This document shows, one piece after another, positions 25,521-34,226 of a stretch of DNA of 64,000 nt. The translations under genes were made by a program, and so were the position numbers. The notes below the pieces were generated by a model. The model was not told the DNA's origin. It saw only the letters and a list, made by a program, of their open reading frames with translations, and did not search any database. Origin of the DNA: CAIWTU01 sp963815135. GTDB taxonomy: Bacteria; Desulfobacterota; Desulfuromonadia; Geobacterales; Geobacteraceae. The DNA lies in the NCBI GenBank assembly GCA_963815135.1, contig CAWFFO010000001.1, forward strand, positions 418,519-482,518. The letters are read 5' to 3'. Numbering within the stretch: position 1 is the stretch's first letter; every line of letters begins with the position of its first letter.

Positions 25521-28037
25521 TCAGATCGTGGTTTCGATGCGGTTGCGTCCGTTCTGCTTTGCCCGGTAAAGGGCGCTGTCAGCCAGCATTATCAGTTCTT
25601 CCTTGTCCCTGATTTGCTGTGTGAATGCAGCCACACCGAGGCTGACTGTAATGTCCAGGTCCTCTTCCACCTGCTTTCTGATTCGTTCGCCGACAATGCA
25701 CGCTTCAGTCAGTTCAGCTCCCGGCAGGATAACGAAAAACTCCTCGCCGCCATAACGTGATACGAAATCCATTTGCCTTACCTGTGCGGATACAACCCTG
25801 GAGAACCTCACCAGAAGTTCATCTCCGGCGGAATGGCCGTGAGTGTCATTATATTTCTTGAAGAAATCTATATCAGCCATCAATACCGAAAGTGGTTCAT
25901 GGGACCTTTTTGCCTCGGCTATGCTTCTTTCAAAAACTATTTCCATAAGACGCCGGTTGGCGAAACCGGTCAGCGGGTCATGGAGCGCTAGGGTTTTCAT
26001 CTCTTCGTAGAGTCCGGCATTTTCCAGTGCGACTGCAACCTGATTGCCGATTGCCCTGAGAAGGTTATTCTTCGATTCGTCTATTGTCGATGAGGGTTCC
26101 AGATAAAGGGACATGACACCAACAAGCCTGTTTTTTGAATGAAGGGGAATGGCTATGTGGCCGCATCGGACACCATCAATTGAATTGCCCAGGTATCGGT
26201 TTTCCTGAGCTATGTCTTTCGTGAATATGATCTCTCCTCTTTTAGCCGCCAGTCCGCACAGACAATCGCCTATTTTTACATCTCCGTGTGACTGCAGGGG
26301 GTCTTCATGACCACCAACAGAGGAAACCAGTTTCAATTTGCTTTCATCCAGAACAAAGATACCCCCGCGTCTTTCCACATCGAGCATTTCCAGTTCAATA
26401 ATCGCGTCGAGGATTTTGGGAAAAAGTTGGTCTAAGGCCAAAGAATTGCTCATTGTTGCCGAGATCCTGTAAAGAGCTGATAATTCGCAATATCTGTCCT
26501 TAAGCTTTTTTTGATAGAGTTTTCTCGTGGAATTATCGCGAATTACACTTACGATCAGACTTTCACCGTCCATGCAGGTGATTGCGGAGCTAACCTCAAC
26601 CTGGACCGGTCTGCCGTCTTTTCTGAGGAATATTGATTCGAATTTGACTCTGCCGTTATGTTCAAGGGATTGAATTCGATGTCGGTTATGTTTCCTGTAC
26701 TGCGCCGATTCAATCGAATCAAAGTCAAGAGTGCTGATATCCCTTTTACTGTAACCGGTATGCTCCAGAAAAGCCCTGTTGGCATAAAGAATCTTCCCTG
26801 AACAATTCTGGACCAGAATGGAATCATTTGCATGTTCGAGCATCTGGGTTTTAAAATATAACTCTTTTAAAGTATCAGTGTAACCCGTGATATTCATTCC
26901 GGTGCAGATAATGGAAGAATTTTTACCAGTCTCGTCCTTGACCGCCTGCATTTGCCATTTCAACAGTTTTGGAGCGAAATCTCCTTTTACTTTCCAGTAA
27001 ATATCCTTGTTGAATGGAATGTCCCGGCCCTCCCCATCGGCAAAATAGCGCCTGGCGGCTTTACAGTCTTCATCGGAGATTAAATAATCACCCACGAATT
27101 TGTTTTTCACCTCTTTCTCTGAATAACCGGTCACCAATTCGCAGGCAAGGTTGAAAGAGAGAATGTTGCCATTCCGGTCCAATTCACTCATCATGATAAC
27201 GGGATTTTGCTTGTGTGCCGAAATAATGCCTGAAGCATTACGTGAAGTTTCTCTTTCACGCTCCAGTTCAACAGAAAGTAATGCAAAAGGCTGTGTGAAG
27301 CAGGCAAGCATAAACACCTTGCGAATTGCCAGCAAAGCCAGAATATTTGCTGAATTTTCCAAAAAAAACATTCTTGTCGATAAATTCGACGTGGAAATTG
27401 AAGACAATTCGGAGATGGAAAGCAGAATGAGTGCCACGGAGAGCAATTTGAAAATGTTTGATGGGAAGTAATGTCTTTTCCAGGCAAGCAACACGAGTGA
27501 GATCAAAAATGTAAAAAAGAATATATATCTGCTGATGCCGGTATTGGAAATTTGCTTCAAACTATCTGAATGATTACCGGGTATTGATCCCGAGAGAAGG
27601 AGACCGGTCAGAAGTACAATTGTAATGAAAAAATATGCGAATATTTTTCTGTCGGTCAGTCTGCAACCCAAAAGAAGGGGTGCCGCCAGGAAGGCAAAAT
27701 TCCTGATGCACTTACCGAGAAAGTCGAGCAGAGGAGCCGAATATACGAGGTCCGGGTACGATATCCCGTAATTTGCGAAAACTGTCTGGCGTATAAATTC
27801 CACTGCTCCATAAAAGAAAAAGGAAATTCCGGTAACCCTGATATATCCATTTGCGGAATTATTCAGTGAATTTAAGTATATTGAGAAGATGGCGAAGGAA
27901 ACAAGTACACTGAATATTGCCGAAACATCTGAAAATAACAACGGATTCAGCAAATAAAGCGTTGCCATGCAGACTGCAGGAATAATGAAAACGGGCAAAA
28001 TGAATTTTCTGAAAGTGATGGTTTCTGAAATGTTCAT
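25521..28037 (-). CDS. Membrane-anchored PAS-GAF-GGDEF diguanylate cyclase
   Basis: This is an 838-residue sensor. The N-terminal 240 residues hold about eight hydrophobic helices in a MASE3-like arrangement. They are followed by two PAS domains (about 275-385 and 395-510), a GAF domain (about 525-670) and a C-terminal GGDEF domain. The active-site signature is GGEEF, and the allosteric inhibitory RxxD (RQMD) sits exactly five residues before it, so product feedback inhibition is expected. LMADIDFFKKYNDTHGHSAGDELL is intact, so it should make cyclic di-GMP. The start ATG has GGGAT upstream. It is a single gene, and the signal sensed is unknown. Confidence 0.9.
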   Translation of the reverse strand: MNISETITFRKFILPVFIIPAVCMATLYLLNPLLFSDVSAIFSVLVSFAIFSIYLNSLNNSANGYIRVTGISFFFYGAVEFIRQTVFANYGISYPDLVYSAPLLDFLGKCIRNFAFLAAPLLLGCRLTDRKIFAYFFITIVLLTGLLLSGSIPGNHSDSLKQISNTGISRYIFFFTFLISLVLLAWKRHYFPSNIFKLLSVALILLSISELSSISTSNLSTRMFFLENSANILALLAIRKVFMLACFTQPFALLSVELERERETSRNASGIISAHKQNPVIMMSELDRNGNILSFNLACELVTGYSEKEVKNKFVGDYLISDEDCKAARRYFADGEGRDIPFNKDIYWKVKGDFAPKLLKWQMQAVKDETGKNSSIICTGMNITGYTDTLKELYFKTQMLEHANDSILVQNCSGKILYANRAFLEHTGYSKRDISTLDFDSIESAQYRKHNRHRIQSLEHNGRVKFESIFLRKDGRPVQVEVSSAITCMDGESLIVSVIRDNSTRKLYQKKLKDRYCELSALYRISATMSNSLALDQLFPKILDAIIELEMLDVERRGGIFVLDESKLKLVSSVGGHEDPLQSHGDVKIGDCLCGLAAKRGEIIFTKDIAQENRYLGNSIDGVRCGHIAIPLHSKNRLVGVMSLYLEPSSTIDESKNNLLRAIGNQVAVALENAGLYEEMKTLALHDPLTGFANRRLMEIVFERSIAEAKRSHEPLSVLMADIDFFKKYNDTHGHSAGDELLVRFSRVVSAQVRQMDFVSRYGGEEFFVILPGAELTEACIVGERIRKQVEEDLDITVSLGVAAFTQQIRDKEELIMLADSALYRAKQNGRNRIETTI

Positions 28038-28256
28038 ATTGATCCCAAAACAGATTCTTTAATGGGAAAACCTGAAGATAGCGGATCAAATCGGGAAAAA
28101 AATGTTTATTACAGGTTAAATTGACGCAATTTTCTTTTCTCTCAAGGATACCACGAAATAAATGTTTCGATATTTAATGTCCCTCTCATACTCGCAAGGT
28201 AGATTTACTTATGTGAAATTTCAAGATGAAGTTTTCGGGTTTATGTCCATACGCAA

Positions 28257-28284
28257 TTGAATCACGTCGCTGAGTGTGTATACT
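28257..28284 (+). promoter_or_regulatory. Candidate sigma-70 promoter upstream of msrB
   Basis: TTGAAT (28257-28262) and TATACT (28279-28284) are 16 bases apart, and transcription would start near 28291, about 120 bases before msrB. No gene was found in the rest of the 375-base divergent gap (28038-28412). Confidence 0.5.
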
Positions 28285-28412
28285 GAACAAAGATCTGATT
28301 TTAAAAAGAAAACAGCTGGCGAATCGCAATGAGGTCCGACCGGAGAGAATTATTTGAATAACGAATCGGGAAATGCTGGACAAATTATCCGATTGAATGG
28401 GGAAGACAGGTC

Positions 28413-28832
28413 ATGGTTGAAAAGGTGTGCAAAAGAAGGGAAGAATGGCGGAAGCAGCTGACAGCGGAACAATACCACGTTACAAGGGAGAAAGGGACCG
28501 AAAAACCCTTTTCCAATCAATATTGGAGTAACCGTGAAAAAGGCATTTACCGGTGCGCCTGCTGCGACCTTGACCTGTTCAATTCCGATTCAAAATATGA
28601 ATCGGGTACCGGGTGGCCCAGTTTCAGGGAACCTGTGTCTCAGGAAAATATTGCCGAAAAACAGGATTATTCTTTATCAGTATTGCGGACGGAAATCCAG
28701 TGCCGGAGATGTGAAGCACATCTAGGCCATGTGTTCAACGACGGGCCGAAACCTTCGGGACTGCGTTATTGCATGAACTCCGCCGCCCTGAAGTTTTATC
28801 CTGTTCGAAAAACAGGTGTGTCAGGAAAATGA
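28413..28832 (+). CDS. msrB: Peptide-methionine (R)-S-oxide reductase MsrB
   Basis: This 139-residue MsrB repairs methionine-R-sulfoxide in proteins. It has the zinc-binding CxxC pairs (CACCDLDLF and CRRCEAHLG), the fold motif SGTGWPSFREPV, GHVFNDGPKPSGLRYCMNSAAL with the catalytic Cys, and the Asn-Ser that follow it. There is no signal peptide, so it is cytoplasmic. A small unknown gene follows 3 bases later. Confidence 0.94.
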   Translation: MVEKVCKRREEWRKQLTAEQYHVTREKGTEKPFSNQYWSNREKGIYRCACCDLDLFNSDSKYESGTGWPSFREPVSQENIAEKQDYSLSVLRTEIQCRRCEAHLGHVFNDGPKPSGLRYCMNSAALKFYPVRKTGVSGK

Positions 28833-28835
28833 ATC

Positions 28836-29099
28836 ATGCCTGAAAAGACCCGGATGCCAAGCGAAAAAATAGAGGTAGTTGCCTATGCCGGTTACAGGGA
28901 AGAGGAAAGCCCCAGGGCGTTCTTCCTTGCCGGCAAGAGGATAGAAGTCTTGAAAATTGTCGGGCAATGGTTCGAAGAGGCCGCGGGTCGCAGGGAAAGA
29001 TACCGGTGTTACAGGGTCAAGGGAAGCGACTGGAAATCCCATGTAATCTGTTATGATGAAGGGAACAAGGAGTGGATCCGCCGGATAAAATCTCAATGA
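28836..29099 (+). CDS. Small conserved hypothetical protein (DUF6504-like)
   Basis: This 87-residue soluble protein reads KIEVVAYAGYREEESPRAFFLAG, then EVLKIVGQWFEEAAGRRERYRCYRV and ends WIRRIKSQ. It resembles the small family annotated as DUF6504 (short beta-rich proteins with a Tyr-Arg-Gly-Glu-Glu-Arg-Pro-like motif), but the match is by eye. AGGAAA lies before the ATG. The gene is 3 bases from msrB, so they are co-transcribed. Its function is unknown. Confidence 0.7.
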   Translation: MPEKTRMPSEKIEVVAYAGYREEESPRAFFLAGKRIEVLKIVGQWFEEAAGRRERYRCYRVKGSDWKSHVICYDEGNKEWIRRIKSQ

Positions 29100-29116
29100 T
29101 CCGAGATGAAGTTAAA

Positions 29117-29154
29117 GGGCAAAAGACAAGAGGGGGGGTGTTTGTCTTTTGCCC
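29117..29154. terminator. Bidirectional hairpin terminator
   Basis: A perfect 13-bp stem GGGCAAAAGACAA / TTGTCTTTTGCCC encloses a G-rich 12-base loop between the convergent small protein and hisG. On the minus strand the stem is followed by TTTAACTT, which suits hisG better. Confidence 0.75.
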
Positions 29155-29166
29155 AATATCCCAACG

Positions 29167-30045
29167 TCAGATTATCTTGTTCAGGGAATATTCTATTATT
29201 CCCTCAGCCCCGTGTTTCAGCAACTCGGGAATAATATCTCTCACCTGTTTCTCGTTCAATACGCTTTCTATGGAAACCCAATCCGCATTATGCAGGTTTG
29301 AAACAGTCGGGTAATTCAGGCTCGGCAGCATCTGTATGATCTCCTCGACCTTTCCTTTGGGAGCGTTCATTTTCAGCCCGACCATGTTTTCCGCCCGCAG
29401 CGCCGATTGCAGAAGGGTTGATATCTGCTCGATTTTTTTTCGTTTCCAGGGGTCTTCCCACGATTGCCGATTGGCGATAATGACCGGGTTTGAGGTCATG
29501 AGGGTTTCAACAATTCTCAGCCCGTTGGCCTTTATGGTGGAACCCGTCTCGGTAACTTCCACAATGGCGTCGCAAAGACCCTCAACGACCTTGGCTTCTG
29601 TTGCTCCCCAGGAAAATTCGACCGTCACTGGTATATTCCGATCAGCAAAGTATCTCTTGGTAAAACCGACAAGCTCTGTTGAAATGGTCTTGTTTTTCAG
29701 GTCTTCCGGGCATTTAACCGGGGAATCCTGATTGACGACCAGTACCCAGCGTGCGGGCCTGCGGGAGACCTTCGAATATACAAGATCACAGACGGTAACC
29801 ACATCGGAATCGTTTTCCATGACCCAGTCCCTGCCGGCGATTCCCACGTCGATGGTCCCTTTTTCCACGTATTTGCTCATCTCCTGGGTGCGGATGAGGT
29901 TGCATTTCATATTGTCATCGTCAATGGACGGGAAATAGCTGCGGGAGGAAAGGGTGATTATCCATCCCGCCTTCTTGAACAGGTCGACTGTGGCGCTTTC
30001 AAGGCTTCCCTTGGGAATGCCGAATTTAAGGATATTATCACTCAT
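29167..30045 (-). CDS. hisG: ATP phosphoribosyltransferase, long form
   Basis: The 292-residue first enzyme of histidine synthesis joins ATP and PRPP. It starts LKFGIPKGSLESATVDLFKKAGW, and contains GIAGRDWVMEND, VEGLCDAIVEVTETGSTIKANGL (PRPP loop) and a C-terminal ACT-like regulatory domain (about 215-292, VGLKMNAPKGKVEEI). This identifies the HisG(L) form that does not need HisZ. The ATG overlaps the hisI stop (ATGA), and GAGGTG precedes it. An in-frame extension upstream lacks family similarity. Confidence 0.94.
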   Translation of the reverse strand: MSDNILKFGIPKGSLESATVDLFKKAGWIITLSSRSYFPSIDDDNMKCNLIRTQEMSKYVEKGTIDVGIAGRDWVMENDSDVVTVCDLVYSKVSRRPARWVLVVNQDSPVKCPEDLKNKTISTELVGFTKRYFADRNIPVTVEFSWGATEAKVVEGLCDAIVEVTETGSTIKANGLRIVETLMTSNPVIIANRQSWEDPWKRKKIEQISTLLQSALRAENMVGLKMNAPKGKVEEIIQMLPSLNYPTVSNLHNADWVSIESVLNEKQVRDIIPELLKHGAEGIIEYSLNKII

Positions 30046-30419
30046 TTTTTGTACACCTCGTCCGGATTGAACAGCGGGTTTGAGTGCTCTACCCATTCGT
30101 CGCCTTCCCTCTTGACATAAAAACAGCTTCTGTTGCCGGTGTGGCAAGCCGCTCCGCCATGCTGCCTGACCTTGATCAGTACCGAATCGGAATCGCAGTC
30201 GGTATAAACCTCCATTACTTCCTGCACGTTTCCGGACTGTTCCCCCTTCATCCAGTACTTGTTCCTGGTGCGGCTGAAAAACCAGGTCTTGCCGGTTTCC
30301 AGCGTCAGGTCAAGGGTCTTTTCATCCATGAATGCGAGCATCAGGACATCGTTGGTTTCATAATCCTGGATGATTGCGGGGATGAGTCCGCCCATTTTTT
30401 CAAAATCCAGCTTTATCAT
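30042..30419 (-). CDS. hisI: Phosphoribosyl-AMP cyclohydrolase
   Basis: The 125-residue enzyme opens the adenine ring of PR-AMP in histidine synthesis. The zinc and magnesium site DCDSDSVLIKV and the Cys-rich ACHTGNRSCFY are intact, and TWFFSRTRNKYWMKGEQSGN is characteristic. It is the stand-alone HisI, with no HisE fusion. It overlaps hisG by 4 bases, so hisI-hisG is a two-gene operon. The other his genes are not in this window. Confidence 0.95.
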   Translation of the reverse strand: MIKLDFEKMGGLIPAIIQDYETNDVLMLAFMDEKTLDLTLETGKTWFFSRTRNKYWMKGEQSGNVQEVMEVYTDCDSDSVLIKVRQHGGAACHTGNRSCFYVKREGDEWVEHSNPLFNPDEVYKK

Positions 30420-30568
30420 TCCGTGACCTTCCTTTCGTTCTCTTTTATCAGTTGCGAGAAGAATTTAAATACAACGCGATGGACAAAACTGTCAACCTTA
30501 TTGTTCCTTTTTCCATGGCACTTGCGTAGCTGAGGGGGTGAAGAGGCAACAACTCTTCAGGCGCCAGG

Positions 30569-31549
30569 CTAATAGTAGACCGTCCTCGTGCGGTGCCGGG
30601 GCCGAACCCTGAACCGGGGAAGCTGTCCCCTGTTCCAGAGATACTGGTCAAGGATCATGGAATTTACATTCCTGCCGGACTGTTTCAGTTCATCAACCAG
30701 CAGCTCGACCGCATGCACCGCGCAGGCGCGTATTTCTATTTCCTCCGCCGACCCCGCCGGTATCTCTTCTTCATTTTCGATACGCGACAGCAGACCGTCT
30801 TCGTAATTAAGAACACCGTCCAGTCTCAAGACGTGAGGAACCAGATTGTCAGCGAAAATGGTGAGGTTGTCAATATCATCGAACCTGCCAGGACCCTGGC
30901 CGTTGAAGGAAAGATAGAGGTCTGCCGCGGTTATCTGCGCCCTTTTGAAGAACTTCACTTTCTTTCCGTCATATGTTGCCGAATCATCGAAAAATGGCAT
31001 CCGTTTCAGCAGCAGCAACAATTTCTCCGCAGAAAAACCGGCAGAATTTACCAGGTTGATGAAACTTCCGTCGAAATGGGAAATGAGATATTTACCCAAT
31101 GCGTTGAGCGCTGCGGCAAAAAGATGCATAAGTTCAACCGCATGATGGCAGGCGGGGTCCTGGTGAAAGATTTCAAAACAGGAATCATGGGATATTTCCA
31201 CCAGCTGGTTCGCGGATAAAGGTCCATGTTCCTTAAAATAATCATTAAGGAAAGAAGCAACTGTGAAGTAGCCGGACATACCGTTTCGTTTCCGCATGTA
31301 TGGAAAATACCCCGAACCGAAATTAATAGAATCGAGAGTCAAAAAAAAAGCGACCGTATCGTCTCCATGTCCGAGAAAATGGCATGAAGGGTCCGGCAAA
31401 GGTGTTGCCGTTTTGTCCAGCGGCAACTCCAAGGCATACGTCTTTAAACGATTGTTATTTATATGAACGTGTAACGAACGTTCGGCGACTGCCTTGCAGG
31501 ATGAACGGACCTGGCACAGGAGATGACTTTCTTCGGTGGATTTTTCCAT
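30569..31549 (-). CDS. Queuosine-salvage protein, Qng1/DUF2419 family
   Basis: This 326-residue protein closely follows the queuosine 5'-phosphate N-glycosylase (Qng1, C9orf64) family along its length. Matching blocks are YFTVASFLNDYF, GSFINLVNSAGFSAEKLL, YDGKKVKFFKRAQITAADLY, GRFDDIDNLTIFADNLVPHVLR, EIEIRACAVHAVELLVDEL and MILDQYLWNRG, ending RTRTVYY. The Lys in FFKRAQI and the Asp in FADNLVP are family-conserved. The family releases the base queuine from queuosine monophosphate so it can be re-used for tRNA modification. A TTG two codons upstream is possible, but the ATG has GAGGTA ahead. The protein has no signal and is cytoplasmic. No queuosine transporter gene is adjacent. Confidence 0.85.
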   Translation of the reverse strand: MEKSTEESHLLCQVRSSCKAVAERSLHVHINNNRLKTYALELPLDKTATPLPDPSCHFLGHGDDTVAFFLTLDSINFGSGYFPYMRKRNGMSGYFTVASFLNDYFKEHGPLSANQLVEISHDSCFEIFHQDPACHHAVELMHLFAAALNALGKYLISHFDGSFINLVNSAGFSAEKLLLLLKRMPFFDDSATYDGKKVKFFKRAQITAADLYLSFNGQGPGRFDDIDNLTIFADNLVPHVLRLDGVLNYEDGLLSRIENEEEIPAGSAEEIEIRACAVHAVELLVDELKQSGRNVNSMILDQYLWNRGQLPRFRVRPRHRTRTVYY

Positions 31550-31832
31550 TAACAATACCTCAACAGATCAATAAGCAGCATGAATTATCAGTATTGAATT
31601 TGACAGAAAATAACAGGAATAAAAAGCGAAATCCAGGCAAGCAACGCCAGGGTCGTAACAGTTATAGTTCATGATATAATTATTGACAGCAAAAGTTGAA
31701 TCTCAGTGATAAATTGAATTGCAAGCCGGTTGTCCGGACCGGTTCCGAAGTTATCAAAAGCCGTTATTCAAATAGACGTCCCGCTTACATAATAATGATC
31801 AGAAAAAAAAGACTGCCCAAAGGATCAACAGC

Positions 31833-31982
31833 ATGATCAAAGAATATCTGCATATGATTTATGACGAGTTATATTATTTTGTAAAAATAACGGTCAATTA
31901 TGATAATTTCTGGCTGATTACGGGTTTTGTCGTGGCAGCCGGACTGGTGTTTTATCTCTTTTTGCGGACACCGAAAGTTTGA
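31833..31982 (+). CDS. Small single-pass membrane protein (49 aa)
   Basis: The open frame ATG ATC AAA ... TGA encodes 49 residues. It starts MIKEYLHMIYDELYYFVK, and a single hydrophobic helix is WLITGFVVAAGLVFYLFL before a short basic tail RTPKV. AAAGGA lies about 8 bases before the ATG. It is alone in an otherwise empty 620-base divergent gap (31550-32168). No family was recognised. The topology (helix near the C-terminus, amphipathic N-terminus) is typical of small regulatory or accessory membrane proteins, but function is unknown. Confidence 0.6.
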   Translation: MIKEYLHMIYDELYYFVKITVNYDNFWLITGFVVAAGLVFYLFLRTPKV

Positions 31983-32168
31983 CTTGCAGCATTCCAACCG
32001 GTTTTTATATCTGTCCTTACTTTTCTGTAAATGGCTGCATAAGCCGTGTTATGGATTGATATGGAACCATTCTGAAACGCATTGCGATAGCTGCAAATGC
32101 CGGATCTGTGTTCAAAGCCAGTCGATATTCCCCCTGAACCACCAAAATATGAAAAAGGAGTAAAGTAC

Positions 32169-32591
32169 TTGAAAAAAATCATTTTCGGGATAACTTTGGT
32201 TTTCCTTCTATCGATCAATGTCTGGGCGGCAGACTCAAATTCAGGGAAGGTTTCCGTACAGGTCCTGGCAAAAACGGATTCCAGTTGGAATGGAGATAAA
32301 CTGCCCGCTTATCCCACCGGGAAACCGCAAATAACCATCCTGAGAATAAAAATTCCGGCAGGGGCAAAACTGCCGTGGCATGAGCACCCGGTTATAAATG
32401 CCGGAATTCTGTTGAGAGGGGAGCTGACCGTAGTGACAGATGACGGCCAGAGGTTGCACCTGAAGGCCGGAGATTCAATCGTGGAGGTCGTTAACAAGTG
32501 GCATTACGGTATGAATGAGGGCAGCAAACCGGCTGAAATAATAGTTTTTTATGCAGGTTCACCCGGCTGTCCGGTAACAGTTAAAGAGTAA
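32169..32591 (+). CDS. Exported cupin-domain protein
   Basis: The 140-residue protein begins at TTG with AAAAGGAG 8 bases upstream, giving signal peptide KKIIFGITLVFLLSINVWA and a mature protein from AADSN. The cupin core has RIKIPAGAKLPWHEHPVINAG with the metal His pair, GELTVVTDDGQRLHLKAGDSIVE and WHYGMNEG. It is a periplasmic single-domain cupin of unknown ligand. A large imperfect hairpin element follows immediately. Confidence 0.8.
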   Translation: MKKIIFGITLVFLLSINVWAADSNSGKVSVQVLAKTDSSWNGDKLPAYPTGKPQITILRIKIPAGAKLPWHEHPVINAGILLRGELTVVTDDGQRLHLKAGDSIVEVVNKWHYGMNEGSKPAEIIVFYAGSPGCPVTVKE

Positions 32592-32611
32592 TGGTAAAAT
32601 GAACCTTGATT

Positions 32612-32793
32612 CGGCAGTTGCAGGCATCCTCCGTTCGCTCCGGAGGCCTGTTTCTGCTGCTCTAAGCTCATTTCGCTACAGCCGATAAACTCACCCTTCG
32701 GGTTCAGACAATATCGGCTGTCCACACTCCATTTCGCCAAGAGCAGCAACGTATCAGGCCTGAGTTGCTTACTGCGTACACCTCCAACTGCCG
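32612..32793. repeat. 182-base imperfect inverted-repeat element (structured, non-coding)
   Basis: Nested complementary arms fold the whole segment. CGGCAGTTG (32612-32620) pairs with CAACTGCCG (32785-32793), TGCTGCTCT (32655-32663) with AGAGCAGCA (32740-32748), ACAGCCGATA (32678-32687) with TATCGGCTGT (32712-32721), and the tip is ACCC-TTC-GGGT (32693-32703). A side hairpin CCTCCG/CGGAGG sits in the left arm (32629-32646). The two arms also share a direct CATTTCGC. There is no reading frame on either strand that resembles a protein. It could be a mobile miniature element or a structured RNA. Confidence 0.6.
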
Positions 32794-32930
32794 TTTTTAG
32801 GATTAATATTAAATTGCCGTAACGGATTGTTGCTGAGGCAGTTACTGTTAAAGCTGATTGCTAAAGCCAATGAATTGAATTTTGATGGAAGCCCTGGATA
32901 CTAAAAGTGTTCAAAACTCAGGAGGATAAC

Positions 32931-33863
32931 ATGTCTGATAGTGATTCGTTGATTACCCGCCGGAAGTTTATAAAGCTCACTTCTACTGCTCTCGCCGCCG
33001 CGCCGGTGGTTCTTTCCGGGGCTACATCCGTTTTGGCTGCTGACCGGAGAGGGCAGGAGGGCGGCAAGAAGCGTCAGGATCTGAAAATTGCAAAAAATCT
33101 CGTTCGTGTTGCCAGTGTTTCTACCGCGGTGGAAGGTGGTGTGTTGCCGCACCTGGTTAAGTCATTCATGGCAGAGACTGGGATTGAAGTGGCATTGACC
33201 TCCATTGAAGAACCTTATCTTCCTGCGGGGAAGGGGATGTTTGACCTGGTTATCGCACATTTCGGACACAGGGACACGGAAAGATTTGTTATGGACGGTC
33301 TTGGCCGCTGGCCGCGCACGGTCTTTTCAAATCAGCTCGCTCTTTTCGGTCCGACCACCGACCCGGCGAAAGTGCGCGGCCTTTCCGATCTCGTTCTGGC
33401 TTTCAGCCGGATCGCCCGGGCCGGAGTTCCCTATATATTGAACGATACCCGCGGCATAAGGTATCTGACGGAAATTGTCTGGCGCGCCGCGGGAAAGCCG
33501 CCCAAAGGGGCATGGTATATTGATAATGACGGCAGCAAGCGGGATGCTGTCGAGTTCGCCGCCAAACATGGCGGGTATGTTATCTGGGGCCTCACACCGT
33601 TCATTCGGGAACAGAAGGCGGCCCATCTTGCCTTGCAGCCCCTTGTAACCGCGGATCCGATACTGCAGCGCATCATGGTGTCGGTAGTGATAAATCCGGA
33701 TCGTGTACCGGGAGTGAACGCGGATGGTGCCTCTAAATTTCAGGAATACCTGCTTTCTCCCGCAGCCCAGGCGAAGATGCTGGACATTCATTATCCAGGC
33801 ATTAAACAGGCTGTATGGGCACCGGCGGGACGCAATAACGCCACCAGGGTATTGCCGGACTAA
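32931..33863 (+). CDS. Tat-exported substrate-binding protein, TupA/PBP-like
   Basis: This 310-residue periplasmic binding protein has a twin-arginine signal ITRRKFIKLTSTALAAAPVVL, ending near LAADR. The mature fold resembles the tungstate-binding TupA / PBP_like_2 family. Visible elements are VASVSTAVEGGVLPHLVKSF (the TTTS-like oxyanion loop of TupA, here ASVST), FDLVIAHFGHRD, SNQLALFGPTTDPA, NDTRGIRYLTEIVW and MVSVVINPDRVPGVN. AGGAGG precedes the ATG at 32931. No ABC permease or ATPase gene is adjacent, so it is an orphan binding protein. The ligand is unknown, and an oxyanion such as molybdate, tungstate or sulfate is only an inference. Confidence 0.72.
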   Translation: MSDSDSLITRRKFIKLTSTALAAAPVVLSGATSVLAADRRGQEGGKKRQDLKIAKNLVRVASVSTAVEGGVLPHLVKSFMAETGIEVALTSIEEPYLPAGKGMFDLVIAHFGHRDTERFVMDGLGRWPRTVFSNQLALFGPTTDPAKVRGLSDLVLAFSRIARAGVPYILNDTRGIRYLTEIVWRAAGKPPKGAWYIDNDGSKRDAVEFAAKHGGYVIWGLTPFIREQKAAHLALQPLVTADPILQRIMVSVVINPDRVPGVNADGASKFQEYLLSPAAQAKMLDIHYPGIKQAVWAPAGRNNATRVLPD

Positions 33864-33912
33864 ATATTTCATCTGTTAACACTATTTTAATTGGAATCGC
33901 TCGAAAAGATTT

Positions 33913-33948
33913 CCATGTCATTTGTGAATAACAGGCACAATGACATGG
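33913..33948 (+). terminator. Hairpin after the TupA-like gene
   Basis: CCATGTCATTTGTG pairs with CACAATGACATGG (one bulge) around a 9-base loop. There is no T-run, so it may be a weak or Rho-assisted terminator, or a structured tail. Apart from it, the 363-base A/T-rich gap to the next gene shows no feature. Confidence 0.4.
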
Positions 33949-34226
33949 ATAGCCATGGCCAAAGTCCAAACAAATGATACTTTAAACAAAATCCGTGTCC
34001 AAATATTGATGATAAACATCTTGTAATTTCATTGTTAGAGTTTTTGCGCTAATAGTTCACATAGTTATTTTATATGGTATAATCCGTTTTAGTTATAATG
34101 CCGTTATTATTTTACTATTAATTAGTATAATATAGCGATATATTGTCCATATTTTTATCTAGCCTACTTGACGGTGGATGCAACAAGCCTCTCTCAGGAA
34201 GACTTTCTGCAAGGAAAGGGTAGCAA

